Shown here piece by piece: positions 23,704-32,898 of a stretch of 44,201 nt of DNA (positions are counted from its first letter, which is position 1; each line of letters starts with the position of its first letter). Under the pieces are notes generated by a model, which saw only the letters and a program-made list of their open reading frames with translations, was not told the origin of the DNA and did no database searches. Both the position numbers and the translations under genes were made by a program. Source of the DNA: Clostridia bacterium (GTDB taxonomy: Bacteria > Bacillota > Clostridia > Oscillospirales > Acutalibacteraceae); NCBI GenBank assembly GCA_017439585.1, contig JAFSIV010000015.1, positions 1 through 44,201 on the forward strand. The letters are read 5' to 3'.

Positions 23704-24639
23704 TTAAAGCTTTTCGATTAGATTATCAATGGAAGCATCGTTTTTAACATCAACATCAAAGTCGATTTTTGAAAGAGTCCATTTTTCGTTTAATGTATTA
23801 GATTCACCCGGATTTACAACTTTAAGCTCGCTTAAAGTTTCAAATTCGAGCATACAATCATTTGTATAGGTCTCAAATGAGCAACCACCGTCAGGATATT
23901 TGCCCTGTAAATGATTGGTTTTATATTCTTTCTTAAATACCTCACCGTTTAAGAGGTAATATGCTTTTCCACAGTTTAAATCGAGACCTAATTTCATAGG
24001 ACCGTCGCAGGTTGGCTTTTGGGTAACGGTTAAATATTTTTTGCCCCAATAAATTCTATCGTTGCTCATATCGGTATAAGGCCAGATTGAAACAATTCTG
24101 TTTGGAAGTAAACCGGTATCTATTGTGTTCATAGGAAGAATGATTGTTCCGTTTTGAGCGCAAACCGAGAGAGCCCAAACCGAATATTCGCGAGGAGTAT
24201 CGGCAATATTTTGAACACTCATTTTGATTTCAAGTTCAGAAGAATTTTCTGCCATAATGATTTCCATTTGGCTTTGAATTCCAACCTCTTTATATGGTAC
24301 TTGGGTGAATATAGCGCCGTTTTCGGTCTCAGTATATTCAACCGGACTATCATCAGGAGTATAGGTTTCGGGATAGCTTTCGGGGGAAGACCAAATTCTG
24401 TGTCCTCCAAGGTTTTCCCAATGCTTTCCTTCGCCAAACAGGTCGGTATAAGGCTTATCCATATCCATGCCGCCCAAACCGGCTCGATCATCACACATAA
24501 AGTTTTGACCGCCAACAAACCCGAATTTTATAATGCGGGGACCTATTTCTACTGTTACAAGAGCGGAAATTATACCGTTTGAAATTTCAACGCATTTACC
24601 GTAATCTTTGTAACTTTCAACGGTTTTTAATGTTACCAT
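23704..24639 (-). CDS. Galactose-mutarotase-fold protein (DUF4380-like), probable carbohydrate binding
   Basis: This 311-residue protein, with no signal peptide, reads as an aldose-epimerase-like beta-sandwich. The block ENLGGHRIWSSPE (about 75-87), followed by YTPDDSPVEY, resembles the GGHRLW motif of DUF4380 proteins. The second half has alternating beta-strand character and FETYTNDCMLEFETLS. The true substrate is unknown. A role in sugar recognition or anomer conversion is inferred from fold only, and the match was made by eye. AAGGAG lies 7-8 bases upstream of its ATG. It sits between the SGNH lipoprotein gene (28-base gap) and mrp. Confidence 0.65.
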   Translation of the reverse strand: MVTLKTVESYKDYGKCVEISNGIISALVTVEIGPRIIKFGFVGGQNFMCDDRAGLGGMDMDKPYTDLFGEGKHWENLGGHRIWSSPESYPETYTPDDSPVEYTETENGAIFTQVPYKEVGIQSQMEIIMAENSSELEIKMSVQNIADTPREYSVWALSVCAQNGTIILPMNTIDTGLLPNRIVSIWPYTDMSNDRIYWGKKYLTVTQKPTCDGPMKLGLDLNCGKAYYLLNGEVFKKEYKTNHLQGKYPDGGCSFETYTNDCMLEFETLSELKVVNPGESNTLNEKWTLSKIDFDVDVKNDASIDNLIEKL

Positions 24640-24667
24640 TTTTAAAACTCCTTTTGATTTTCAAATA

Positions 24668-25741
24668 TTATAGGTTGATTTTATTTAATATTGCATCTGC
24701 AACCTTTTTCATACCTTCGTTGCCGGGGTGGGTAATCCAGTCGTTATTAACAATAGCGTTACCGCCACTTTCAGTTTCATAAGGTTGACCTGCTTTGGCT
24801 TCGGTTGCAGGAACATGGAGGGAAGCTAATGAGATGCATTCCATTTCCCATTTTGCGCAGGTATCTATAACAGTTTGCTCAACTGTTGATGCTTGATACC
24901 AACCATAAACCCAGATAATACGAGCCTTGGGGCATTTTTCTTTAATAAGCTCAACAAATTTGCCGCAGGTTTCGGTAAATGCGGCCTTTCTTGCGGCGTT
25001 ATTAACATTATCGCCAGCTTGAATAATGATAAGGTCGAGGTCTTTGGTAAACAAATCGCCGAGAGCGGGAGATTTTTCTCCATTGTTTTTCCAAGGAAGA
25101 TTTAATATGTTTTCGTTGAAGTCTTTAACATTTTCGATTGCTTCAAAACGATGAGCAATATGAGCTCTTTCAAACTTGCAGTTTGGATTTTTCTTTAAAA
25201 TAGCTTGGGTTACATGATAATAATAATCGTTTTTGGCATCAGTAGCACACATACCATAGCTATAATTGCTCATACCCAAAAGCAAGGAGTTTCCTAAGAA
25301 TAAAACCTTGTTAGGCACAACATTAACATTTATTTTACTGCCGTTAATTCTTTTAACAACAGCTTTTTTAACACCGTTTTCGGTGATAATGCTATTGTTT
25401 TTAAATACTAATTTAGCTATTGTCTCGGTTTTTTCTTCCCCGCACTTACTACATTTTAATAATTTGGAACCTTCGATCTTTGTGGTGGGCTCGGTAATAA
25501 TTTCAGATTCAACGAAATTATGATTAGTGCATTTCTTGCTATCACCGGAGGTGGTTTGAGAATTTGAGGAAACCTCGTTTTTAGGAGCTTCGCTTTCGGT
25601 TGAAGCAGGCTCACTGCTTTCACCTTGATCATAGGAATAATCATCAGAAGAGCCGGTTTGCAAGCTGATTTCATCTTTACAAGCCGCAAAGGATAGAACA
25701 AGAACAGCTGCCATTAAGATACATAAGATTTTTTTGAACAT
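24668..25741 (-). CDS. SGNH-like lipoprotein with a CxH/CxxC surface-protein motif
   Basis: The 357-residue product has a lipoprotein signal with Cys21 after LSFAA, then a Ser/Glu-rich linker. A short motif pair follows, CTNHNF and LKCSKCGEEKTETI, a module common in clostridial surface proteins. The C-terminal half looks SGNH-like: VLFLGNSLLLG gives the serine block, LDLIIIQAGDNVNN the Asn region, and THPGNEGMKKVADAI the terminal His, although the usual Asp-x-x-His spacing is not exact. Catalytic activity is therefore uncertain. The ATG at 25741 is preferred over a GTG nine bases earlier because AAAGGTG acts as its RBS. It overlaps the tmcAL stop region. Confidence 0.75.
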   Translation of the reverse strand: MFKKILCILMAAVLVLSFAACKDEISLQTGSSDDYSYDQGESSEPASTESEAPKNEVSSNSQTTSGDSKKCTNHNFVESEIITEPTTKIEGSKLLKCSKCGEEKTETIAKLVFKNNSIITENGVKKAVVKRINGSKINVNVVPNKVLFLGNSLLLGMSNYSYGMCATDAKNDYYYHVTQAILKKNPNCKFERAHIAHRFEAIENVKDFNENILNLPWKNNGEKSPALGDLFTKDLDLIIIQAGDNVNNAARKAAFTETCGKFVELIKEKCPKARIIWVYGWYQASTVEQTVIDTCAKWEMECISLASLHVPATEAKAGQPYETESGGNAIVNNDWITHPGNEGMKKVADAILNKINL

Positions 25742-25742
25742 T

Positions 25743-26915
25743 TTAATCACCTTTCAGTTTTATGATTTTTCTTTTATATTCCAAACCGCAGGGAAGCGGA
25801 TTGTTTAAGGATAAAGCATATAAATCGGTAGCGCGGCATTCGGCTTCGAAAACCTTTTTGGCATCGGGGGTTAGTTTTTCGGTATCTGCCAAACGGGAAA
25901 TAATCGGAACGGGCGAATTTTTAATATTTTCTTTTAAAAATTTCTCACCCTCATTATTAAAACCCAGTATTCTGATATAGGGGAGAGGCTTCATAAAAAA
26001 TGAATTATCAAACCCTAAAAACGCCGAAAGAACGAGTCTTCTGATACGAGCTTCGGTATACCGTTTAACTTTCATCTCATTATACAACATTTTGAGATTC
26101 GTTGCAACCCTGGAAGCTGAAAAAATTTTATTTTCAACCCCCTCGCTTATATCGGGCAAAGAGGAAAAATCTTCTTTTGTTTTTGTTCTTAAAACCGATA
26201 AAATTGCAGTATCAATTTTTGAAATATCAGATATATTATCGGGTGATAAAAGGGGTAAAATATCTGGATTTATATACTTTCTGCAAAACTCAAAATCGTT
26301 TTGTTTTAGCTTTTCTCTAAGCAACGAGGCAGAAACAAATTCGTCTACTTTTAAAGAATCGTGTTTAGCACCTTTTCTCGATATGGTTTTAAATTCGCAG
26401 TTAAATCCGAGTTTTTTTGCGGCGATAATATATTCGAGCCCTAAATTGTTATTAGGTTCCTCTAAGATACCATTTGGTGCGCCTAATTCTTCGGCAATTT
26501 TTTGACGAGCGGCGGCAAAGGTTATGTTTTTATCTTGGTATTCCTTTAATTTTTTCGAAAACTCGTTTGATAAAAGAATATCGGCAGTTTTTTTAAGCTT
26601 TTCAATGTCTCCGCATTCGCTACCGAAAATAACCGTATCGCAACCTGAATACATAAGGGCGGATATGCCGCCTAAGGCGAAGTTTTGCGCGGTGGACATA
26701 GACCATAGAACAGGAAGCTCAATTACAACATCTGCTCCTGCCTTTAAAGCGGACATGGCTCTGATACCTTTATCGCAAATGGCGGTATCTCCTCGTTGAA
26801 CGAAATTTCCGCTTATAACGCATACAACAGTCCCTAGTTTTTTAGCCTCTTTTATAAGGTGTTCGTGGCCTGAATGCAGTGGATTAAACTCCGCTATAAT
26901 GCCTATCTTCAACAA
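25743..26915 (-). CDS. tmcAL: tRNA(Met) cytidine acetate ligase TmcAL (YlbM)
   Basis: TmcAL uses acetate and ATP to form N4-acetylcytidine at the wobble position of elongator tRNA(Met). The 390-residue protein has the nucleotidyltransferase motif FNPLHSGH (residues 10-17), the diagnostic SGNFVQRGDTAICDK, GADVVIELPVLWSMS and FGSEC. The start is TTG at 26915 (a second TTG follows) with AAGGAGG seven bases upstream. It is the first gene of a minus-strand group with the SGNH lipoprotein, mutarotase-fold protein and mrp. The acetate kinase gene diverges from it, which is a plausible link through acetate but unproven. Confidence 0.93.
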   Translation of the reverse strand: MLKIGIIAEFNPLHSGHEHLIKEAKKLGTVVCVISGNFVQRGDTAICDKGIRAMSALKAGADVVIELPVLWSMSTAQNFALGGISALMYSGCDTVIFGSECGDIEKLKKTADILLSNEFSKKLKEYQDKNITFAAARQKIAEELGAPNGILEEPNNNLGLEYIIAAKKLGFNCEFKTISRKGAKHDSLKVDEFVSASLLREKLKQNDFEFCRKYINPDILPLLSPDNISDISKIDTAILSVLRTKTKEDFSSLPDISEGVENKIFSASRVATNLKMLYNEMKVKRYTEARIRRLVLSAFLGFDNSFFMKPLPYIRILGFNNEGEKFLKENIKNSPVPIISRLADTEKLTPDAKKVFEAECRATDLYALSLNNPLPCGLEYKRKIIKLKGD

Positions 26916-26940
26916 ATTACCGCCTCCTTTTAAAAAACAC

Positions 26941-26969
26941 TTGAAAACTCTGCCAAATTAGAGTATTAT
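26941..26969 (+). promoter_or_regulatory. SigA-type promoter of ackA-galK
   Basis: TTGAAA at 26941-26946 and TATTAT at 26964-26969 are spaced by 17 bp, giving a leader of about 65 bases before ackA. Confidence 0.65.
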
Positions 26970-27039
26970 AAATAAGATATAAGTATAATTTAACATACTT
27001 TTAAAATTTATTCAACAGTTTTTAAACGGAGGAAGAAAA

Positions 27040-28233
27040 ATGAAGATTTTCGTTGTAAACGCAGGAAGCTCTTCTCTTAAATATCAGCTTATTGATATGG
27101 AAAACGAGCAGGTGCTATGTAAAGGTCTTTGCGAGAGAATAGGTGTTGAGGGAAGCTGTATCAGTCACAAATCGGCTGACGGTAAGGTTTATGAAACCGA
27201 AACTCCAATGCCAACTCATAGTGAGGCTTTTCAATCGGTTGTTTTTGCTATGACCAAGAGCGATGCTAAGGTTATTGATTCTTTTGATGATATTGGTGCT
27301 ATCGGTCATCGAATTGTGCAAGGCGGTAGTATTTTTAAAGGCTCTTGCATTATCACACCTGAGGCATTAAATGATATTGATGAGCTAGGCGCTTTGGCTC
27401 CGCTACATAATCCTGCTCATGTTTTGGCTATTAAGGCTTGTATCAAAACCTTTGGAAGCGAAAAGCCTCAGGTTGCAGTATTTGATACCTCTTTCCATCA
27501 AACAATGCCTGCTAAGGCTTATATGTTCCCGATTCCTTATAAGTATTTTACCGATTATAAGGTTAGAAAATACGGAGCTCACGGAACTTCGCATAACTTC
27601 GTAAGCAGTCGTTGTGCTGAAATTATGGGTAAGGATATTAAGGACCTTAAAATTATCACCTGCCATTTAGGTAACGGATGCTCAATCACCGCAGTTAAGG
27701 GTGGCGAATGTATTGATACTTCAATGGGCTTTACCCCTCTTGACGGTTTTATGATGGGTACCCGTACCGGTACATTAGACCCATCTGCTATCACCTTTAT
27801 TGCAGAAAAAGAAAATCTTTCTCCTGCTGATTTAAATCGCATTTTCAATAAAGAATCGGGCGTTTTGGGCGTTTCAGGTGTTTCTAACGATAATCGCGAT
27901 GTTGTTGCTGCTGCAAAAGAGGGCAACGAGAGAGCTCAGCTTGCGATAGATATGCAAAGATATCAAATCGCTAAGTTTATCGGTTCTTATGTTGCTGCAA
28001 TGAACGGTGTTGATGCTATTGTATTTACCGGTGGTATCGGTGAAAATGACGCAGCTTTAAGAGCTGAGGTTTGCGGTTATTTAACCTATTTGGGTATAAA
28101 TGTTGATACCGATAAAAATGCGCTTAGAGGCGAAAATAAAATTACAACTGATGATAGTCGCGTTAGCGTTTATGTTATTCCAACAAATGAGGAACTTGCT
28201 ATTGCAAGAGATACCTTAGCACTTGTGAAATAA
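27040..28233 (+). CDS. ackA: Acetate kinase
   Basis: AckA interconverts acetyl phosphate plus ADP and acetate plus ATP, the ATP-yielding step of acetate fermentation. The 397-residue product has the start block VNAGSSSLKYQLI, GHRIVQGG, VFDTSFHQTMP, KYGAHGTSH and FTGGIGEN, all standard for the family, at the usual length. The RBS CGGAGG lies 9 bases before the ATG. No phosphotransacetylase gene is adjacent, so pta must lie elsewhere. galK follows after 15 bases. Confidence 0.97.
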   Translation: MKIFVVNAGSSSLKYQLIDMENEQVLCKGLCERIGVEGSCISHKSADGKVYETETPMPTHSEAFQSVVFAMTKSDAKVIDSFDDIGAIGHRIVQGGSIFKGSCIITPEALNDIDELGALAPLHNPAHVLAIKACIKTFGSEKPQVAVFDTSFHQTMPAKAYMFPIPYKYFTDYKVRKYGAHGTSHNFVSSRCAEIMGKDIKDLKIITCHLGNGCSITAVKGGECIDTSMGFTPLDGFMMGTRTGTLDPSAITFIAEKENLSPADLNRIFNKESGVLGVSGVSNDNRDVVAAAKEGNERAQLAIDMQRYQIAKFIGSYVAAMNGVDAIVFTGGIGENDAALRAEVCGYLTYLGINVDTDKNALRGENKITTDDSRVSVYVIPTNEELAIARDTLALVK

Positions 28234-28248
28234 TACGGAGTTAAAGTT

Positions 28249-29520
28249 ATGAATATTAATGAAATTAAATCCGCTGTTTTAGAGGGTAAGTTTGATGATA
28301 GCTTCCAGCTTTTATATGGCGAAACCGAAATCGCAAAACAAAGATATGCAAAAGCTTGTGATAGCTTTATAGAAATTTATCCAACCTCCTCTGATATTCG
28401 TTTCTTTTCTGCTTCGGGCAGAACCGAAATTGGCGGCAATCATACCGACCATCAGCATGGCTCAGTTTTAGCGGCAAGCGTTAATTTGGATGTTATTGCG
28501 GTTGTATCTTTGAATGACGACAGTGTAATTCGCATTAAGTCTGAGGGTTATCCTATGGATGAGGTTGATATTAACGACCTTGAAAAGAAGGATAATGAAA
28601 ATGGAAAAGCTATTGCTTTAATTCGTGGTGTTGCAAGTCGGTTTGTTGAGGCAGGTTGCAAGTTAAAGGGCTTTAATGCTTATACTATTTCAAATGTTTT
28701 AAAAGGCTCGGGACTTTCTTCTTCTGCTGCATTTGAAACCCTTATCGGAAACATTTTAAACGGAATGTTTTTTGATAATAAAATGGCGCCGATTGAAATT
28801 GCAAAAATTGGTCAGTTTGCTGAGTGTGATTATTTCGGTAAGCCTTGCGGATTGCTAGACCAAATGGCAAGCTCTATGGGTGGATTTACATACGCTGATT
28901 TTAACGACCCGAAAAACCCGATTTGCGAAAGCATAGCGCTTGATATAAATAGCTTTGGTTATAGCCTATGTGTTGTTGACACAGGCGGCGACCACGCTAA
29001 TTTAACCGAGGATTATGCAGATATAACCCGCGAATGCAAGGCTATAAGTAACGAGCTTGGCGTTGAATTTTTGAGAGATGCCGATGAAACTGCTTTTTAT
29101 GGCAATTTAGCCGAGCTTAGAAAGAAATGCGGGGATCGAGCAGTGCTCAGAGCTTTCCATTTCTTTAATGAGCAAAAGAGAGTTTTGGCTCAGTATGAAG
29201 CATTAAAGCAGGGCGATTTTGAGGAGTTTTTAAAGCTTGTTAATGAGTCGGGCAATTCCTCTTATGATTATTTGCAAAATTTGTATTCCAATTCTAATGT
29301 TTCTGAGCAGGGCTTATCTCTTGCTATCGCTTTAACAAGACAGTTCTTAAACGGAAAAGGCGCTTGCAGAGTTCACGGTGGCGGTTTTGCAGGAACAATT
29401 CAATGCTATATCCCAACCGAAAAAATGGCAGATTATAAGCTTATGATAGAAAAGGTATTCGGCGAAAACAGTTGTTGCCCTCTTTCTATTCGTAAGGTTG
29501 GCGGATATGAAATAGTATAA
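28249..29520 (+). CDS. galK: Galactokinase-like GHMP kinase (divergent sugar motif)
   Basis: The 423-residue protein is a GHMP kinase. It has the ATP-binding GSGLSSSAAFE block, the catalytic-Asp region CGLLDQMASSMGG and the late CRVHGGGFAGTIQC. The N-terminal sugar signature reads GRTEIGGNHTDHQHG, where classical galactokinase has GRxNxIGEHxDYxxG, so two positions that usually contact the sugar differ (Glu to Asn, Tyr to His). It most likely phosphorylates galactose at C1, but a related sugar is possible. CGGAG lies about 8 bases upstream. No galT or galE is adjacent. A strong terminator follows. Confidence 0.82.
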   Translation: MNINEIKSAVLEGKFDDSFQLLYGETEIAKQRYAKACDSFIEIYPTSSDIRFFSASGRTEIGGNHTDHQHGSVLAASVNLDVIAVVSLNDDSVIRIKSEGYPMDEVDINDLEKKDNENGKAIALIRGVASRFVEAGCKLKGFNAYTISNVLKGSGLSSSAAFETLIGNILNGMFFDNKMAPIEIAKIGQFAECDYFGKPCGLLDQMASSMGGFTYADFNDPKNPICESIALDINSFGYSLCVVDTGGDHANLTEDYADITRECKAISNELGVEFLRDADETAFYGNLAELRKKCGDRAVLRAFHFFNEQKRVLAQYEALKQGDFEEFLKLVNESGNSSYDYLQNLYSNSNVSEQGLSLAIALTRQFLNGKGACRVHGGGFAGTIQCYIPTEKMADYKLMIEKVFGENSCCPLSIRKVGGYEIV

Positions 29521-29534
29521 AATATTTAGAAAAT

Positions 29535-29570
29535 AAAAATGAGTAGCAAGAAAATTGCTACTCATTTTTT
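29535..29570. terminator. Bidirectional Rho-independent terminator
   Basis: A perfect 15-bp stem (aaaaatgagtagcaa / ttgctactcattttt) has a gaaaa loop and A/T tails on both sides. It separates galK (+) from the PBP gene (-). Confidence 0.93.
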
Positions 29571-29579
29571 ATACCTATT

Positions 29580-31853
29580 TTAATCTGAAATATTTTGAGA
29601 AGTAACAGGCGGAGTTATTGGAGAGGGAGGGGGTTCAGGAGTGCTTTCCGGCGTAGATTCAGTAGGAGTTGAAGTTGAATCTCCGCTTTCAGTAGCTCCC
29701 GGGCTTTCGGTTCCATCAGTGTCAGACGGGGTTGTAGTAGTGCTGTCGGACGAGGTGGGAGTACTTGTTGTAGGTTTAGAGGTGGACGGAGTTGACGAGG
29801 TTGAGGTTTCTGAACTGGTTTCCTCTTTTTCAACTTCCTCGGGGGTGTAGGAGAATCCGCCGGGGGTTGTTCCTTTTTTATAGTAACCGCCGTTTTTCTT
29901 ATAAACATCCTCGCTGTCAGTAAAGGTTTTCTTTTCAAGCCCTTTATGAACCTGCTTCATAATATCTCGCCAAACGGTAGCCGCTGCCGACGTGCTTCTA
30001 ACCTGCTGAGGCATATCGAAGCCGTACCAAACCGAGCCGACATAGTATGGAGAGCCTGCAACCATCCACAAATCGTTCGATTCGCTTGAAGTACCGGTTT
30101 TTGCATAGGCTTTCATTGAATAGTTGAAGCCTCTAATACCGCTACCGGTACCCTCGCTGCCGTAAACAACCTCTTGCAAAAGGTGGTTCATAATGGTTGC
30201 GGTTGAGGGGGAGATAACCTGATTGCCCTTGGTATCTGATTCTAATACAAGCTCACCTGTCATTTTTTCGATTTTATAATAGGTGGTAGGCTCAAAATAT
30301 TTACCGCCATTTCCAAATATCGCATAAGCTGCGGCAGATTCGGTAGTTGTCATACCATAGGTGCAACCGCCGAGAGCTAAGGAAGCTAAATTTTTATCTG
30401 TTTCATTTAGATATTTAAGACCTAATTTTTGGGTTAAAAATTCATAAGAGGTATCAATACCGAGCTTTTGCAAAAGTCTGACAGGAATAGTATTGGCCGA
30501 TTTTCTTATAGCATAGTTAAGGCTGATATCACCTTTATAATAACCATACCATTCATTAGGACCTGACTTATTGCCACGGTAATTTTTAATAGGTTGGTCT
30601 AAAACCTTAGAAGAATAGTTAACAATATCTTTTTCAATGGCTAATGCATACACACCGATAGGCTTCATAGTGGAACCGGGCTGACGGGGAGCACCTGTTG
30701 CACGGTTCAAACCACGGTTTACGGTTTTTTCTCCAACACCGCCTACAATGCCGACAATATGACCGCTATAATCCATAATGGTCATAGCTGATTGAACTCC
30801 AACCCGCTCACCCTCGGCGTGTTTGCCTTTAAGATAGAAATATCTTGATTCGTTTAAATAAACATTTTCCATAGTTGATTGAATTTCGGGATTTATGGTT
30901 GCATAAATTTTATAACCGCCGTTATAAAGCATGGTTGAAGCAATGTCCTCGCTGCAATTATACTTTTTAGCCAAATCGGTTATAACCTCTTCAATCAAGG
31001 TATCAACAAAATAGTTGTTTATTTCAGCTTCTAAATTGGTTTTCTGAGATATATCAAGCTTAATGGGTTTATCATAGTTAGAACTGAACTGCTTAAAGTC
31101 TATAAATTCAAGCTCTAACATTTTAGTTAGGATTGCGGCACGGCGGTCATTGTTCGATTCCATACCGGTTATTGGGTTATGCTTAACAGGGTTTTGGGTT
31201 ATAGCTGCCAAGGCAGTACATTCGTTTAAGGTTAACTCGCTAACATCCTTATTAAAATAATAGTTAGATGCAACCTGAACGCCGCAAATACCGTTACCTA
31301 ATGAAATAGTATTCAAATAGGCTTCAAGTATTTGTTTTTTGGAAAGCTTGGTTTCAACAAGGGAGGCTCTTACAATCTCTCTGATTTTGCGAAGAGCATT
31401 TCTTCCGTCATCACCTGAAACATTTTTAATAAGCTGCTGAGTTATGGTTGAGCCGCCAAACTCACTATCGCTGAATTTGAAAAAATAATTACCGATAGCG
31501 CCAAAGGTTCGTTTCCAATCAACACCTCTGTGTTTTTCAAATCGCTCATCTTCAATAGCAATAAAAGCATTTAAAAGGTCTTTGGGCATTTTATCAATAC
31601 TAACCCAAATGCGATTTTCATTACCGTGCAGGCGTTGGTATTCCACCCAGTCGCCCTTCTCGCTTTTAACATAGATAGCAGAGGTCATATTAAGTTCCAT
31701 ATTTTTAATATTTTCGGCTATACTGGACGCAGAAAAAAAGTCGATTTTCTTTTCCGATTTAGCATAAACCGGAATGGCAAAAACCGAAAGAGCGGTTACG
31801 AATATTAAAATGTAAGATAAATAAACGCACAGCCTTTTGAAAAATTTCTCCAT
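29580..31853 (-). CDS. Class A penicillin-binding protein (PBP1a-like transglycosylase/transpeptidase)
   Basis: This 757-residue bifunctional enzyme polymerises and cross-links peptidoglycan. A signal-anchor helix (about 9-30) precedes a GT51 domain with EDERFEKHRGVDW (Glu101 region) and GGSTITQQLIKN. The transpeptidase domain has the active Ser394 in STMK, SAN at 452-454 and KTG at 585-587. The C-terminal ~80 residues are a Ser/Thr/Pro-rich low-complexity tail, probably spanning the wall. GAGG lies eight bases before the ATG. It has its own promoter and does not need the upstream nudF group. Confidence 0.95.
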   Translation of the reverse strand: MEKFFKRLCVYLSYILIFVTALSVFAIPVYAKSEKKIDFFSASSIAENIKNMELNMTSAIYVKSEKGDWVEYQRLHGNENRIWVSIDKMPKDLLNAFIAIEDERFEKHRGVDWKRTFGAIGNYFFKFSDSEFGGSTITQQLIKNVSGDDGRNALRKIREIVRASLVETKLSKKQILEAYLNTISLGNGICGVQVASNYYFNKDVSELTLNECTALAAITQNPVKHNPITGMESNNDRRAAILTKMLELEFIDFKQFSSNYDKPIKLDISQKTNLEAEINNYFVDTLIEEVITDLAKKYNCSEDIASTMLYNGGYKIYATINPEIQSTMENVYLNESRYFYLKGKHAEGERVGVQSAMTIMDYSGHIVGIVGGVGEKTVNRGLNRATGAPRQPGSTMKPIGVYALAIEKDIVNYSSKVLDQPIKNYRGNKSGPNEWYGYYKGDISLNYAIRKSANTIPVRLLQKLGIDTSYEFLTQKLGLKYLNETDKNLASLALGGCTYGMTTTESAAAYAIFGNGGKYFEPTTYYKIEKMTGELVLESDTKGNQVISPSTATIMNHLLQEVVYGSEGTGSGIRGFNYSMKAYAKTGTSSESNDLWMVAGSPYYVGSVWYGFDMPQQVRSTSAAATVWRDIMKQVHKGLEKKTFTDSEDVYKKNGGYYKKGTTPGGFSYTPEEVEKEETSSETSTSSTPSTSKPTTSTPTSSDSTTTTPSDTDGTESPGATESGDSTSTPTESTPESTPEPPPSPITPPVTSQNISD

Positions 31854-31884
31854 TTCATAAACCTCTGAAAAAAGTTATATATTG

Positions 31885-31913
31885 ATTATATCACTCGATA
31901 TCATATTTATCAA
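31885..31913 (-). promoter_or_regulatory. SigA-type promoter of the PBP gene
   Basis: On the minus strand, TTGATA (31913-31908) and TATAAT (31890-31885) are separated by 17 bp, about 30 bases before the PBP ATG. Confidence 0.75.
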
Positions 31914-31943
31914 GTTTTTTAAGGTAAATTAATCAATTCTTAA

Positions 31944-31971
31944 AAAAACAGACCGATTAAGGTCTGTTTTT
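31944..31971 (-). terminator. Rho-independent terminator after the C39-like gene
   Basis: The stem aaaaacagacc / ggtctgttttt has a six-base loop, followed on the minus strand by a T run. It overlaps the stop codon of the C39-like gene and insulates the PBP promoter. Confidence 0.85.
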
Positions 31972-32335
31972 AAATACTCTTAATTTCCCAAAAATATCTC
32001 CTTTTAGACGGAGGAAAATCTTCTAAAACTCCATATTCGGGGTCATAGAAAATTCCTTTGAAATAAAGCGACCAATGCCAGCATTTTGGAGTTTCGAGAC
32101 TTAATATACAAATTTCGGGAAGGTTAGATTTTTCTAAAACTTCTTTTCTTTCTTTATCATAAGTAATACCGAATTTATCGAGCGCATAAAACATTTGCTT
32201 TAAGGTGGTTTCTCGGTTTGTGCCCACAGTTTTTCTAACCTCTTCGATACTTTTACCTGATAGCATTGAAAGAACTGCCTGACCACATTCGAGCGGTGTT
32301 GGCTCATAAATATGATTGATTTTTTTGAGAGTCAT
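31970..32335 (-). CDS. Small C39-like cysteine-peptidase-fold protein
   Basis: The 121-residue protein, without signal peptide, resembles a minimal C39/papain-like domain. Cys17 sits in LECGQAVLSMLSG, a histidine in CWHWSLYF and an aspartate in IFYDPEYG, in the order expected for the catalytic triad. The glutamine that normally forms the oxyanion hole six residues before the cysteine appears to be Glu11. It may thus be an inactive or specialised member; the assignment is by pattern only. AAGGAAG precedes its ATG. It follows the DUF6512-like membrane protein gene by 14 bases and nudF further upstream. Confidence 0.6.
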   Translation of the reverse strand: MTLKKINHIYEPTPLECGQAVLSMLSGKSIEEVRKTVGTNRETTLKQMFYALDKFGITYDKERKEVLEKSNLPEICILSLETPKCWHWSLYFKGIFYDPEYGVLEDFPPSKRRYFWEIKSI

Positions 32336-32349
32336 TTTTAATACTTCCT

Positions 32350-32856
32350 TTATTTTGTTGGGTCTTTGAATAAGTTTAAGTTTGGGGGAATAAAACTGAA
32401 AATAAAAAATAACGCTACAAAAACAACCGTTAAAAAATATAAAATTAACCTCATTATGCTTGAATACTGTTTTCCGTATTCAATACTTTTATTTCGGCAA
32501 CATAGCATTAATATAATAGAAACATAATAAATAACGATATTTATAAAATCGGGTACTTTGCCGAAAATACCGTTTAACGTATAAAAGGATATAACGATAA
32601 ATGCCATAGCCTTGAAAATACTGCTGATAGAAGCGGGGATATAGTTTTCAGCCTTTTTTGAAATAAGCATATATTCTATAAAAAAGTATAAAAGAGAGGG
32701 AAAGAAAACGAGCTTTAAATGCTCCCAAACACTCTCATTTATAGGAAAAATAAGCCCTAAAAGCATTATATTTCCCGACCAATCATAGATAAAATGCCCA
32801 AGTGCTCCAAGAGCTCCGATTGTAAAAAACGCTAACGAATTTTTCTTTAAACCCAT
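32350..32856 (-). CDS. DUF6512-like integral membrane protein
   Basis: The 168-residue protein has about five hydrophobic segments. Near the N terminus it has LGALGHFIYDWSG followed by FPINESVWEHLKLVFFPSLL, a pattern I associate with the DUF6512 membrane family of Firmicutes. No function is known. The start is placed at the ATG with first base 32856, because GGTGAT lies four to five bases upstream; a GTG nine bases earlier overlaps that site. It sits 42 bases after nudF and 14 bases before the C39-like gene, so all three are likely one transcript. Confidence 0.72.
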   Translation of the reverse strand: MGLKKNSLAFFTIGALGALGHFIYDWSGNIMLLGLIFPINESVWEHLKLVFFPSLLYFFIEYMLISKKAENYIPASISSIFKAMAFIVISFYTLNGIFGKVPDFINIVIYYVSIILMLCCRNKSIEYGKQYSSIMRLILYFLTVVFVALFFIFSFIPPNLNLFKDPTK

Positions 32857-32898
32857 AAATATCACCGTTAAATAATATTTACGGGCAGATATAAAATA

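Noticed and set aside
29600-29850. Repetitive Thr/Ser/Pro coding DNA at the PBP C terminus, with an antisense Val/Ser-rich ORF
   Set aside because: Typical wall-spanning tail of class A PBPs; the antisense frame has no start signals.
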